NCBI GenBank assembly: GCA_963843255.1
Contig: CAWJJQ010000010.1
Coordinates: 558,001-622,000, forward strand
Source: Bog-159 sp963843255
GTDB lineage: Bacteria > Acidobacteriota > Terriglobia > Bryobacterales > Bryobacteraceae
Direction of reading: 5' to 3'
Length of the DNA: 64,000 nt
The translations under genes were made by a program, and so were the position numbers. Below the pieces are notes generated by a model. It was given only the letters and a program-made list of their open reading frames with translations. It did no database searches and had not been told where the DNA came from. Below, in pieces: positions 8,000-16,318 of this stretch. Every line of letters starts with the position of its first letter. The first letter of the stretch is position 1.

Positions 8000-9217
8000 T
8001 TAGGCGCACTGCGCCACGATCAGCGTGACGTCGTCATACTGATCGCCTGCGCTGAACTGCTGGACCTCGCTCACAATAGCGGCAACCAAGGCCTCCGGAC
8101 GCATCTGGCGGCCGCATTTGAGAGCCTCCAACAAGCGGCACTCCCCGAATTCTTCGCCCGCCGCATCCATCGATTCAGTTACGCCATCGGTGTAGAGAGC
8201 CAGGGTATCTCCGGGGTCCAGATGGCATTCTCCAATCGCGCAGTCCCAATCCTGGAAGAGTCCGAGGACGGTGGAAGTGGAATCCAGCCGTTCCAGCGTC
8301 AGATCGCGGCGCAGCAGAAGACCGCAGAGGTGCCCGCAGTTCACGTACCGCAGGTGGCGGGTATGATCTTCGTATTCGGCATAAAAGAGCGTGGCATAGG
8401 CGCTAGGAATCGTGTTTGCAAAGAAGAGTCCGTTCACGGAGCGCAGGAAGTTTTGAGGTTCGTCCCAGGCCAGCGCGCACTGGCTGCGCAAATTCGCTTG
8501 CAGATTGGCCATCAGCAGCGCGGCCGGCATGCCCTTGCCGGCGATGTCACCAATTACCAGGCCCAGACGCGAACGCCCCAGGTCCAGGAAATCGTAGTAA
8601 TCGCCACCTACCTGGCGCGCCTGGATGCAGATGCCGGCATATTCCAGGGTTTCGAGCGCCGGACGCATTTGCGGAAAGAGGCGGGACTGCACCTGCTTGG
8701 CGATTTCCACCTCCTGGGCAGCCCGCCGCTCAGCTTCCAGTTTGGTAGCCGCCGCGCGCCGCTGCGCCTCCACCTGGCGGGTGACCTCGTCGATTCCCGC
8801 GAGGGTGAACGAGTTGCCATCCACGTCCTGGAACCGCGTAAAAACGCCGCCCCAGGCCGCCGGCTCTCCGGGGGAGCCATAACTCACGCGGCGCAGTCGC
8901 GGCGTGTTCGAGAAGCGCACGCCACGCAGACGCCACTGGTGGAACCGGGCCAGGACGTCTTCCACGACGAAAACGATTTGCGTGGGCCGTCCGATTAATT
9001 TGTAATCGCGCGTGCCGGGCTTGGGAGCCAGCAGGGCCAATACCGCACCGCCGTCCGGAGGGGCCACCGCGACCCAGCGCTGGCCCGGCTGCAGCCGTCC
9101 GTCAAACGCGACGTCGAACCCCAGTTGATCGACGTAAAAGCGCAGGCTGCGCTCCTGATCGCGCACGAAAATACTGACCGCGTGCAGACGGAGATACGGT
9201 GGCGGAGAGCCGTCCAT
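8000..9217 (-). CDS. VOC-domain / SpoIIE-type PP2C phosphatase fusion
   Basis: The 405-residue product joins two modules. Residues 1-135 are a vicinal-oxygen-chelate (glyoxalase-like) domain with LHAVSIFVRDQERSLRFYVD and DVDGNSFTLAGID. Residues 135-170 form an Ala/Glu/Arg-rich probable coiled coil. Residues 170-405 are a SpoIIE/RsbU-type serine phosphatase with RQVGGDYYDFL, VIGDIAGKGMPAALLM, LYTDGVTES and YDDVTLIV, so the metal-binding aspartates are present. Such phosphatases usually act on anti-sigma-factor antagonists in partner-switching pathways, with the N-terminal domain as sensor. No anti-sigma genes lie nearby. A ligand-sensing VOC domain in front of the phosphatase is unusual. Confidence 0.9.
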   Translation of the reverse strand: MDGSPPPYLRLHAVSIFVRDQERSLRFYVDQLGFDVAFDGRLQPGQRWVAVAPPDGGAVLALLAPKPGTRDYKLIGRPTQIVFVVEDVLARFHQWRLRGVRFSNTPRLRRVSYGSPGEPAAWGGVFTRFQDVDGNSFTLAGIDEVTRQVEAQRRAAATKLEAERRAAQEVEIAKQVQSRLFPQMRPALETLEYAGICIQARQVGGDYYDFLDLGRSRLGLVIGDIAGKGMPAALLMANLQANLRSQCALAWDEPQNFLRSVNGLFFANTIPSAYATLFYAEYEDHTRHLRYVNCGHLCGLLLRRDLTLERLDSTSTVLGLFQDWDCAIGECHLDPGDTLALYTDGVTESMDAAGEEFGECRLLEALKCGRQMRPEALVAAIVSEVQQFSAGDQYDDVTLIVAQCA

Positions 9218-9263
9218 GGAAGTGATTATACGGCCCCCTATGGGGACTATGCCGGTTCGCGCG

Positions 9264-9683
9264 TCAATAGTCGGCGTAGGGCGTGCCGTCCAGACCGGTC
9301 TTGTCCGATTCGCTTTTCACATCGAAGATCCCCGGCTCGGTCTGGTTGACGCTTTGCAGCGCGTCTTCCATGATGGTGTGCCACGAATTCGATCCCGTGA
9401 TAGGATCGATGGGAATCTCGCGCAGGTACCCGGCCGACACCAGGTCCTGCAGCGATTGTGGGGCCTTCTGCTTGTCGTAGGTGTATTCGTCGATGACGTT
9501 GCGCAGAGTAGTCAGGTTGTTCCGCAGCACGCTTTCTTTCGCCCGGATGATGGCCTTCTGATACTGCGGGATGGCGATGGAAATGAGGATGACGATGATC
9601 GCCATGACGATCATCAACTCCACCATGGTGAAGCCCAGTACCCCCCGCTTCGTATTTTTACCAGTCCGAATAATTGGTCCCAT
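9264..9683 (-). CDS. Type II secretion-like pseudopilin (GspG-like), paralogue 2
   Basis: Read from the ATG at 9683 (overlapping the previous gene by 26 bases), the product has 139 residues. The class III signal is visible: basic leader KNTKRGVLG, then FTMVELMIVMAIIVILISIA with Glu at the fifth position after the cleavage site. The body contains LRNNLTTLRNVIDEY and PIDPITGSNSW, the GspG major-pseudopilin pattern. It ends GTPYADY, like its upstream paralogue. It is the last gene of a secretin-pseudopilin-pseudopilin operon. Confidence 0.9.
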   Translation of the reverse strand: MGPIIRTGKNTKRGVLGFTMVELMIVMAIIVILISIAIPQYQKAIIRAKESVLRNNLTTLRNVIDEYTYDKQKAPQSLQDLVSAGYLREIPIDPITGSNSWHTIMEDALQSVNQTEPGIFDVKSESDKTGLDGTPYADY

Positions 9684-10134
9684 CCGGCGCCTTTTCGGTG
9701 GTCTTGCTATAAACGTCGAAAACATTTTGTCCACCCCAACTGTTGGATGTGGGGTCGTCCCTGGTGCTGCGCATCCCCCAGTCGGCGGAATTCGTGAACG
9801 GATCTTTGGGGATGCGGCGCAGAAAACGGATTTTCTTATCCACCTGGCCCTGCAGTTTCACGCCCTCGACCAGGGTTTCCAGTTTGTCGGGATAGTTATC
9901 GGAATCGAGCTTCTGCTGGCCCAGGTATCCGGCATCGGCGTAGTCTTTGTACTTATCGATGGCGTTGCGGATTTCGCGCTCGGCGATGCGCAGCTCCCGT
10001 TCCCGCTCGACGCGGACGCGGACCCGTGCCAGGGGCACCGCCATGGTGGTGAGGATCAGCATGATGGCGCACGCCACGATCAGCTCGACCAGCGTTAATC
10101 CTCTTTGGTTCTTACGCCGCACCGGTAGCCTCAC
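9658..10134 (-). CDS. Type II secretion-like pseudopilin (GspG-like), paralogue 1
   Basis: The product has 158 residues with a prepilin leader MRLPVRRKNQRG followed by LTLVELIVACAIMLILTTMA, so a prepilin peptidase would cut after Gly12. The body has an Arg-rich helix and the repeat-like RRIPKDPFTNSADWG characteristic of GspG. It ends GTNYSDW, matching the GTPYADY end of the next gene, so the two look like a tandem duplication. Its start overlaps the secretin stop by four bases. Confidence 0.9.
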   Translation of the reverse strand: MRLPVRRKNQRGLTLVELIVACAIMLILTTMAVPLARVRVRVERERELRIAEREIRNAIDKYKDYADAGYLGQQKLDSDNYPDKLETLVEGVKLQGQVDKKIRFLRRIPKDPFTNSADWGMRSTRDDPTSNSWGGQNVFDVYSKTTEKAPDGTNYSDW

Positions 10135-12623
10135 ATTACGTTGACCGTCAGCAGCGGCGACGAGTTGGATATCGGCTGGCCTTGCGAGTTGGTGGGACTG
10201 AAGGCCGGCGCCGAGACCGTGGTCGTGCCGCGACCCAGGCTGGTGAACGAGAGCGTGACCAGCATACCCGAACCCGTAACTCCGCCCGCGCCCGGAAGAC
10301 GGTTCAAAGTGATATCTGCCTCGCCCGTATCGTTCAGGATGTTCTTGGTGAAGGTCACCGGCTGGCCATCGCTCGCCATCAGGCTGCCCTGCACCACATC
10401 GTTCAGCTTCAGGACCTTCGGGTCGTACTTAATCTGCAGCGGCGCGGAGAACAGATCCGTGGCATTGGCAATCACCAGGTTCACATTGAAGGTTCCGCCC
10501 ATCACGTTCTGCACCTGGCCCGGCACAAAGCTGACCAGCGCGTTGGTCGGCGGCGGCGGAGCAGGCGCGGCCGGCGGCGCCGCACCCGGAGGCGCCACAC
10601 TGGTGGATGCCGCAGGCGGCGTATTGGGCGGCGTGGCTACAGGCGCCGGCGGGTTCGACGCCGCCGGGGGAGTCACGATAGGATTCGACGGAGCCCCGGG
10701 AGCCGCGGGTTTGGATGCTGATTCGGCCCCGTCTCCACGCGGGCCATAGTTCAATTTCACGACCGTGGCATTGCCTACAGCCACGCCGCGCATCTCTTCA
10801 TCGGTATAATCCGGCCGCCGCACGATGTGCGGCACCAGCGCGATCAATAATTCCTGGGCGTTCTTACTCACCGTCTTGCTGCTGAACAGCCACTTGATCA
10901 CCGGGATGCTGGAAAGTCCCGGGATACCGCTCACCGTGGAAATATCCTGCGATTGCCGCAACCCGCCCAGCAGGTTTACTTCGCCGTCCTTCATGCGGAT
11001 ATCGTGGATCACTTTTTCCTGCGAAATAATCGGCTGCTGGATGCCGCCCAGGTTCACATAACTGGCCACACTAGAAATCTCCACCTCCACGTGCATCGAC
11101 ACTTCGCCGTTGTCGTGTACCTTGGGCGTCAAATCCACGTTCACGCCGACATCGATAAAGGTGAACTGCGTGTTGACCAGTGGATTGATGCCCACGCCTC
11201 CGATGCCGGGCTGGAAGCTGCCCGATGCTATGGGCTGTTTCTCGCCGACCTTCAGAGTGGCCTTCTGGTTGTCCACGGAACGGATCTCCGGGGACTGCAA
11301 CACACGCGTGGAGCTGTCGCTCAATACCGCTTGCAGCATTCCCGACGGCAGCACCGTCGAGAAATCTTCGGTATTGATCTTCCCGATGTAGGCGAGCGGT
11401 ATGGAGGCGGCCGTGGAAGTACCTGTAGGCGTAGTGCCGGTGGGCGTAGTAGTCGAGGTATTAGTCGTAGTGGTGGACGTGGAGGTCGTGCTAGTGGTGG
11501 ATGAGCTGGGGGTGCTGATGCTGGTGCGCGGCGAGAAATTAATGGGGACACTCAGACTGTTGAGCGCCGCTCCCAGGGTGCGGGTCATGTCGCTCGACAC
11601 CTGTAGCACTAGCACATCCACCACCACCTCCGACTTGGGCTTGTCCAGATCGTGAATGATCTTTTCGGCCAGCGCAATGCGGTCCGCCTCGCCGCGCGCG
11701 ATGATGGCATTCTGCGCGTTATAGACGAACAGGCGCTGGATATCCGCCACGGATCGGACCGCGGTCACGATTTCCTGCAATTCCTGGGGAGTGGTGACGT
11801 TGGTCAGATAAAAGACTTTCATGACCTGCTCTTCGTAATCGCGGCGCTTGGTGGTGTTGTCCTGCGTAACGAAGATGGTGTTGGCGGAGAGCGGCTTCCA
11901 AAATGCCTTGGTGATGATTCCCAGGTAATTCAGCGCCTCGTCCAGCGTTGCCCCCGTAAGTTCGATGGACTGAGGCTTGCCGCCTGCGTCCTTGAACTCC
12001 GGATCGAACAGAACGTTGATGCCGGCGAGTTTGCCCACCGTTTCGAAGAGCACGCGCGCCGGCTGATTGTTCATCTTCAGGTTGATGGGTTGCGGGTTGA
12101 GCGCGCGGAGCTCCGGAACCGAAAGCATGGAGCTGATCTTCTCTTCCGTGTTCCTCTTGGCCAGTTGCGATGGCGTCAATGACTTGGTATTCGAGTCCGC
12201 CCCTTTTTTGGCCTCGCGCTCCATCATCTCGCGGGTGGTCTTGATTTCCTGTTCCGCGATGCTGGAAGAAGGGTCGATGCCGTAAGCTTTCTCGAATTGC
12301 AACAGGGCCGGCGCCAGAGATCCCTGTTTCCGCAGCTTCAGACCTTCGGCGATGTGCGCTTCGGACGCCTGGAAACGAGCCTGGTGCACGGATAGCTGAT
12401 ATCCGGCATCGCTGGGGTCTTCCGCCAGAGCTTTTTCGTAGAGCTCCAGGGCCCCGTCCCACTCTTTACGCAGCTCGCGTTCCTTACCCTGCGCCATGAA
12501 TTTGTCGCCCTTGCGAGTCCGCGCTTCAGCCTGCCCTGCAAAGCACCCGGCTAGTGCCAGCAAAATGGCTAAATATCTGAAAAAAAGGCTGTTGTTATGA
12601 GTGCCAGGCATGCAGACGGGCAT
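10131..12623 (-). CDS. Secretin (GspD-like) with N-terminal TPR region and C-terminal cohesin domain
   Basis: The 830-residue product has a signal peptide (YLAILLALAGCFAGQA), a TPR-like region near residues 35-125, a short STN-like domain (PINLKMNNQPARVLFETVGK near 180), N-domains and a secretin beta-barrel (RDYEEQVMKVFYLTNVTTPQ onward to ALVPHIVRRPDY). A Ser/Thr-only stretch lies at about residues 365-400, inside the secretin region. After a Pro/Ala-rich linker (about 630-690), residues 694-830 form a cohesin-like fold (PLQIKYDPKVLKLNDVVQGS). Secretins form outer-membrane channels; the cohesin end may bind partners at the surface or periplasm. Two pseudopilins follow in the operon. No ribosome-binding site clearly decides between the two possible starts four codons apart. 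Confidence 0.92.
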   Translation of the reverse strand: MPVCMPGTHNNSLFFRYLAILLALAGCFAGQAEARTRKGDKFMAQGKERELRKEWDGALELYEKALAEDPSDAGYQLSVHQARFQASEAHIAEGLKLRKQGSLAPALLQFEKAYGIDPSSSIAEQEIKTTREMMEREAKKGADSNTKSLTPSQLAKRNTEEKISSMLSVPELRALNPQPINLKMNNQPARVLFETVGKLAGINVLFDPEFKDAGGKPQSIELTGATLDEALNYLGIITKAFWKPLSANTIFVTQDNTTKRRDYEEQVMKVFYLTNVTTPQELQEIVTAVRSVADIQRLFVYNAQNAIIARGEADRIALAEKIIHDLDKPKSEVVVDVLVLQVSSDMTRTLGAALNSLSVPINFSPRTSISTPSSSTTSTTSTSTTTTNTSTTTPTGTTPTGTSTAASIPLAYIGKINTEDFSTVLPSGMLQAVLSDSSTRVLQSPEIRSVDNQKATLKVGEKQPIASGSFQPGIGGVGINPLVNTQFTFIDVGVNVDLTPKVHDNGEVSMHVEVEISSVASYVNLGGIQQPIISQEKVIHDIRMKDGEVNLLGGLRQSQDISTVSGIPGLSSIPVIKWLFSSKTVSKNAQELLIALVPHIVRRPDYTDEEMRGVAVGNATVVKLNYGPRGDGAESASKPAAPGAPSNPIVTPPAASNPPAPVATPPNTPPAASTSVAPPGAAPPAAPAPPPPTNALVSFVPGQVQNVMGGTFNVNLVIANATDLFSAPLQIKYDPKVLKLNDVVQGSLMASDGQPVTFTKNILNDTGEADITLNRLPGAGGVTGSGMLVTLSFTSLGRGTTTVSAPAFSPTNSQGQPISNSSPLLTVNVM

Positions 12624-12705
12624 ATGGTAAGATGAAAAGCAATCGGGTGCTCCACGCTATTCATCAGGATGACGCTACGGAACATCCCAGCGTTGAGAGC
12701 AAAAT

Positions 12706-13191
12706 TTGGCCGTAAAAGACGCCGATTTCAAGATCCTCAGTGACAACCGACAAGCGGGCCACAACTATTTCCTCATGGATCGCTTTGAGGCCGGCCTGGT
12801 GCTGACCGGCACCGAGGTTAAGGCTGCCCGCGCGGGCAAAATCCAGCTCAAAGAAGCGTATGCCACCGTGGACAAAAACGAAGCCTGGCTCATGAATGCC
12901 CATATCAGCCAGTACGCGTTCGGAAATCGCGAGAATCATCCGCCTATCCGCAATCGCAAGCTGCTTCTGCACCGCAAGGAAATCGACAAGCTGCTAGGCA
13001 AAATCCGGGAAAAAGGCCTGGCCCTGATTCCGACCAAGGTTTACTTGAAACACGGGCGGATCAAGTGTGAAGTCGCGGTCGCCCGGGGCAAGAAACTGCA
13101 CGATAAGCGGGAAACCGAACGCGCCCGTACGGCCGACGCCGAAGCGCGCGCCGCGGTACGGGCCAGCAAAGCAAAACAATACGGAGATTGA
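12706..13191 (+). CDS. smpB: SsrA-binding protein SmpB
   Basis: The product has 161 residues from a TTG start; the next ATG is 23 codons in and would remove conserved sequence. SmpB binds tmRNA and brings it to stalled ribosomes. The signature ILSDNRQAGHNYFLMDRFEA leads into GLVLTGTEVKAARAGKIQLK and NEAWLMNAHISQY, and the tail is strongly basic (KKLHDKRETERARTADAEAR). It lies just upstream of pepA with a 9-base gap and is divergent from the secretin operon. Confidence 0.95.
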   Translation: MAVKDADFKILSDNRQAGHNYFLMDRFEAGLVLTGTEVKAARAGKIQLKEAYATVDKNEAWLMNAHISQYAFGNRENHPPIRNRKLLLHRKEIDKLLGKIREKGLALIPTKVYLKHGRIKCEVAVARGKKLHDKRETERARTADAEARAAVRASKAKQYGD

Positions 13192-13199
13192 TCGAAGAA

Positions 13200-14654
13200 A
13201 TGCAAGTCAGCCTCGAACGCCAACCAATTGAGAATGTAGACACCGGAGCCGTAGTAGTGATCGCGCTCCAGGACCAGCGCCAGGACCGGTTCGGCCTGGG
13301 TGAGTTATTCGATTCCGGCGAGATTACCGGCAAAGCGTTCGAGATGACGCTGCTGCATCACGTCCCCGGCGTACGGGCCAAACACGTTCTTGCCGTGGGC
13401 GGGGGCAAGCCGGATAAGTTCGGCCCCGCGGAAATGCGGCGGGCCATGGGCGCCGCCGTCCGGCACCTGAAATCGAAGTCGATTACCAGCGCCGCGCTGG
13501 CTCTGGACGCTCCGCACGCCGATGCGGAATTCACGGCCGCGGCAGTGGAAGGCGCGATCCTGGGTGGATTCGAGCCCGACCGCTACAAAACCGGCAAGAA
13601 AGACGGCAAACCGGTGGAACAATTCACTGTGGTAGTCGCGGGTGGCGGTCCGCACATGGATGCCGCGGTAGAGCGGGGACGAATTATCGCGGAGGCGCAG
13701 AACTTCACTCGGGACCTGGTCAATGAGCCGGCCAACAAGCTCACGCCTTTGGTTCTGGCCGAACAAGCTCGCGGCGTGGCGCAGGAATTTGGGCTGGCGT
13801 TTGATGTGCTCGATCGCGACCGCATGGCCGAACTCGGCATGGGGAGCCTGCTGGGAGTTGCCATCGGCAGCGCCGAACCGCCTTGCCTGATCGTCATGCA
13901 GTACCGCCCGGTTGAGGTGCCGGCGGGCTCCGCGCATCTAGGCTTGGTGGGCAAGGGCGTCACCTTCGATACCGGCGGCATCTCGATCAAGCCTTCCGAC
14001 GGCATGGAAAAAATGAAGTACGACATGGCCGGCGGCGCGGCCATGATCGGCGCCATGCGGGCCATCGCGCAACTGAAGCCCGCCATTCCGGTGACTATGC
14101 TGGTGCCCGCGGTCGAGAACATGCCTGGCAGCCGCGCCCAGCGTCCCGGCGATATTGTCACGGCCATGTCCGGCAAGACCATCGAAGTGATCAACACCGA
14201 CGCCGAAGGCCGTCTCATCCTGGCGGATGCCATCACCTATGCGCAAAAGCTGGGATGCACCCATTTAGTCGATGCCGCGACGCTGACCGGCGCCATTGTG
14301 GTCGCGCTGGGACACATCAACGTAGGCCTGTTCGCCAATGACGACGGGTTGCGCGAGCGCGTGATGCTGGCCGCTCGCGCCGAAGGCGAGAAGATGTGGC
14401 ACATGCCGCTCGAAGACGACTACAAAGATTATCTGAAGAGCGCCTTCGCCGATGTCCCCAACGTGGGCGGACGCTACGGCGGCGCGGTCACCGCCGCCAT
14501 GTTCCTGAAGGAGTTCGCAGATCCGACTCCATGGGTGCATCTGGATATCGCCGGCACCGCCTGGCTGGACGATAGCAAGCCGTTTCTGGCGAAGGGTCCG
14601 ACCGGTCTGCCCGTGCGCACTCTGGTGCGGTTGGCCATGGAGTGGCAGCCGTAG
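13200..14654 (+). CDS. pepA: Leucyl aminopeptidase (M17)
   Basis: From the ATG at 13200 the product has 484 residues. An in-frame TTG four codons earlier has too little room for a ribosome-binding site. M17 aminopeptidases are hexameric di-zinc enzymes that release N-terminal residues from peptides. The metal and catalytic blocks are present: GKGVTFDTGGISIKPSDGM, the following MKYDMAGGAA, and the family signature NTDAEGRLILADA. The N-terminal macro-like domain is less conserved, as usual. It probably shares a transcript with smpB. Confidence 0.95.
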   Translation: MQVSLERQPIENVDTGAVVVIALQDQRQDRFGLGELFDSGEITGKAFEMTLLHHVPGVRAKHVLAVGGGKPDKFGPAEMRRAMGAAVRHLKSKSITSAALALDAPHADAEFTAAAVEGAILGGFEPDRYKTGKKDGKPVEQFTVVVAGGGPHMDAAVERGRIIAEAQNFTRDLVNEPANKLTPLVLAEQARGVAQEFGLAFDVLDRDRMAELGMGSLLGVAIGSAEPPCLIVMQYRPVEVPAGSAHLGLVGKGVTFDTGGISIKPSDGMEKMKYDMAGGAAMIGAMRAIAQLKPAIPVTMLVPAVENMPGSRAQRPGDIVTAMSGKTIEVINTDAEGRLILADAITYAQKLGCTHLVDAATLTGAIVVALGHINVGLFANDDGLRERVMLAARAEGEKMWHMPLEDDYKDYLKSAFADVPNVGGRYGGAVTAAMFLKEFADPTPWVHLDIAGTAWLDDSKPFLAKGPTGLPVRTLVRLAMEWQP

Positions 14655-14745
14655 AATTGTGGGGACAGGCCAGTCAATGAGGCGAGCCGCCCAAAACCGG
14701 CGTCTGCCCGATCGCGTCGGTCTCATCGTCCCGAAGATCTCCGGG

Positions 14746-14776
14746 GTACGTGCAGGTCTGCCGTACGTGACTTTTT
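14746..14776 (+). terminator. Possible terminator after pepA
   Basis: An imperfect stem GTACG-T-GC / GC-CGTAC with a 6-base loop spans 14746-14767, followed four bases later by TTTTT. It is weak but sits in the right place between the convergent pepA and propeller genes. Confidence 0.35.
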
Positions 14777-14801
14777 AGACGATCGCAGTTCCCAAGCGCT
14801 C

Positions 14802-16235
14802 TTACAACCCGAAGGAATACAGCATCCCGCGCGTGCGGATGTAGATCCGCCCGTCCGCAATCGCGGGGGTGGCGAAGCATTCGTCGTCCAGCTCGTTGAC
14901 CGAGAGAATCTCCTGCTCCGCACCGGCCTTCATGATCGTGACTACTCCGGAGTTGCCGACGAAAAACACTTTGCCGTCGCCTGCCACCGGCGAGGCATAG
15001 TATTTGTCTACCGCACCGCGCAGACGGCCTTGTTTGAAGGGCTGTCCGTTCGCAGGGTCGATCGTGGTAAGGATACCGCCGTCGTTGATCATGTAGATCA
15101 CCCCCCGGTAGAGCAGCGTGGAGGGAAGCTGTGGTATCGAGCGCTGATACTTCCATCGCAGCGCCCTCGGTGTTTGATCGCCCGTACCGCCCGCGTGCAG
15201 CGCCAGCAAGCCGTTCTCGGCGGCCATTACCGATTGGAACGACTTCCATTCGCCTTCGTCCAGTTTTCCGTCGTGATTGATGTCTTCAAACGGGAAATAA
15301 ATGCGCATGAAACCATCGGGCAATTCCGATTGCTGCAACGCGCCATCATGATTCGCGTCGTATTTCGCCAGGGCATCCGCAAACGCTGGAACCTCGACGT
15401 GTTTGCCCGGATCGTTGAACGGTGAATTGTAGCCGTTGATATAAATGGTGTCGCCATCGAGCACGGGCACGGATTTCATCTCCGAAGCCAGGCCGTTCAC
15501 CCACCAGACGCTTTTGCCGGAAGCGAGATCGTAGGCGTCCAGGCGAAACGACCCCGGCGCAATGATCTGAATCCCGCCATCCGAAGCACCTGCACCTCCC
15601 GGACGGTACACCACCGGCGTGGAGTGTCCGCTGAGGGCCTCGGGGCGCGGCGTCTTCCAGGCTTGTTTGCCGTCGGCTTGAAAATACGCGGCGGCGTACG
15701 AGTCATGTAGCTGGTCGCAAATCAAAACCACCTTGTCGCCCGCCAGAATGGGCGAGACGCCCATCCCGTACATGTTATCGAACGGTCCCAGCGGCGTGCG
15801 CCAACGTTCCTTGCCGTCGAACGTGTACGACAGAAGCCCGTAATCGGGAAAAAAGACGTAAACGTTCCGGCCGTCCGCCACGGGAGTCGGCGATGACGGG
15901 CTATTCTGCTTGTCCAGATTCTCATGCCGGTCGCGCGGCGATTCGCGCCGCCACAGGATTTTGCCGCTGCCGCGATCCAGCGCGATGGTGAAAAGCTTAT
16001 CGTCCTCGAACGCGGTGAGAAAGATATGATGGCCGCTGGTCACCGGAGAAGAATGGCCGGGCGGCAGCGCCGTCTTCCATACCACGTGCTTGTCCGGCCC
16101 GATGCTGTCCGGCAGGGCGGAGGACTCTGCGATTCCGCTGCCGTTGGGCCCACGGAACCTCGGCCAGTCGGCGGCCATCGACCCCGTGAGAAAGGTAGTA
16201 CCAGCCAGAAAGAACCAGATTGCCCGCTGCTGCAT
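14802..16235 (-). CDS. Secreted PQQ-type beta-propeller protein with EF-hand insert
   Basis: The 477-residue product has a signal peptide (AIWFFLAGTTFLTGSMA) and repeated propeller blades of the PQQ-binding-like type, starting ADWPRFRGPNGSGIAES and including LDRGSGKILWRRESP. Near residues 290-330 two EF-hand loops interrupt the propeller (DANHDGALQQSEL and DINHDGKLDEGEW), with the acidic residues needed for calcium. Proteins of this type are common and secreted in acidobacteria and planctomycetes. No dehydrogenase active site is evident, so a binding or scaffold role is likelier than enzymatic oxidation. Confidence 0.9.
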   Translation of the reverse strand: MQQRAIWFFLAGTTFLTGSMAADWPRFRGPNGSGIAESSALPDSIGPDKHVVWKTALPPGHSSPVTSGHHIFLTAFEDDKLFTIALDRGSGKILWRRESPRDRHENLDKQNSPSSPTPVADGRNVYVFFPDYGLLSYTFDGKERWRTPLGPFDNMYGMGVSPILAGDKVVLICDQLHDSYAAAYFQADGKQAWKTPRPEALSGHSTPVVYRPGGAGASDGGIQIIAPGSFRLDAYDLASGKSVWWVNGLASEMKSVPVLDGDTIYINGYNSPFNDPGKHVEVPAFADALAKYDANHDGALQQSELPDGFMRIYFPFEDINHDGKLDEGEWKSFQSVMAAENGLLALHAGGTGDQTPRALRWKYQRSIPQLPSTLLYRGVIYMINDGGILTTIDPANGQPFKQGRLRGAVDKYYASPVAGDGKVFFVGNSGVVTIMKAGAEQEILSVNELDDECFATPAIADGRIYIRTRGMLYSFGL

Positions 16236-16318
16236 GGTCTTTCAATCATACTTCCGGCGCCGGTAAAGTTAACAACGATTCTGCGGCACCCGCCCGGCGC
16301 GGATCGTAATTGTCCCTT

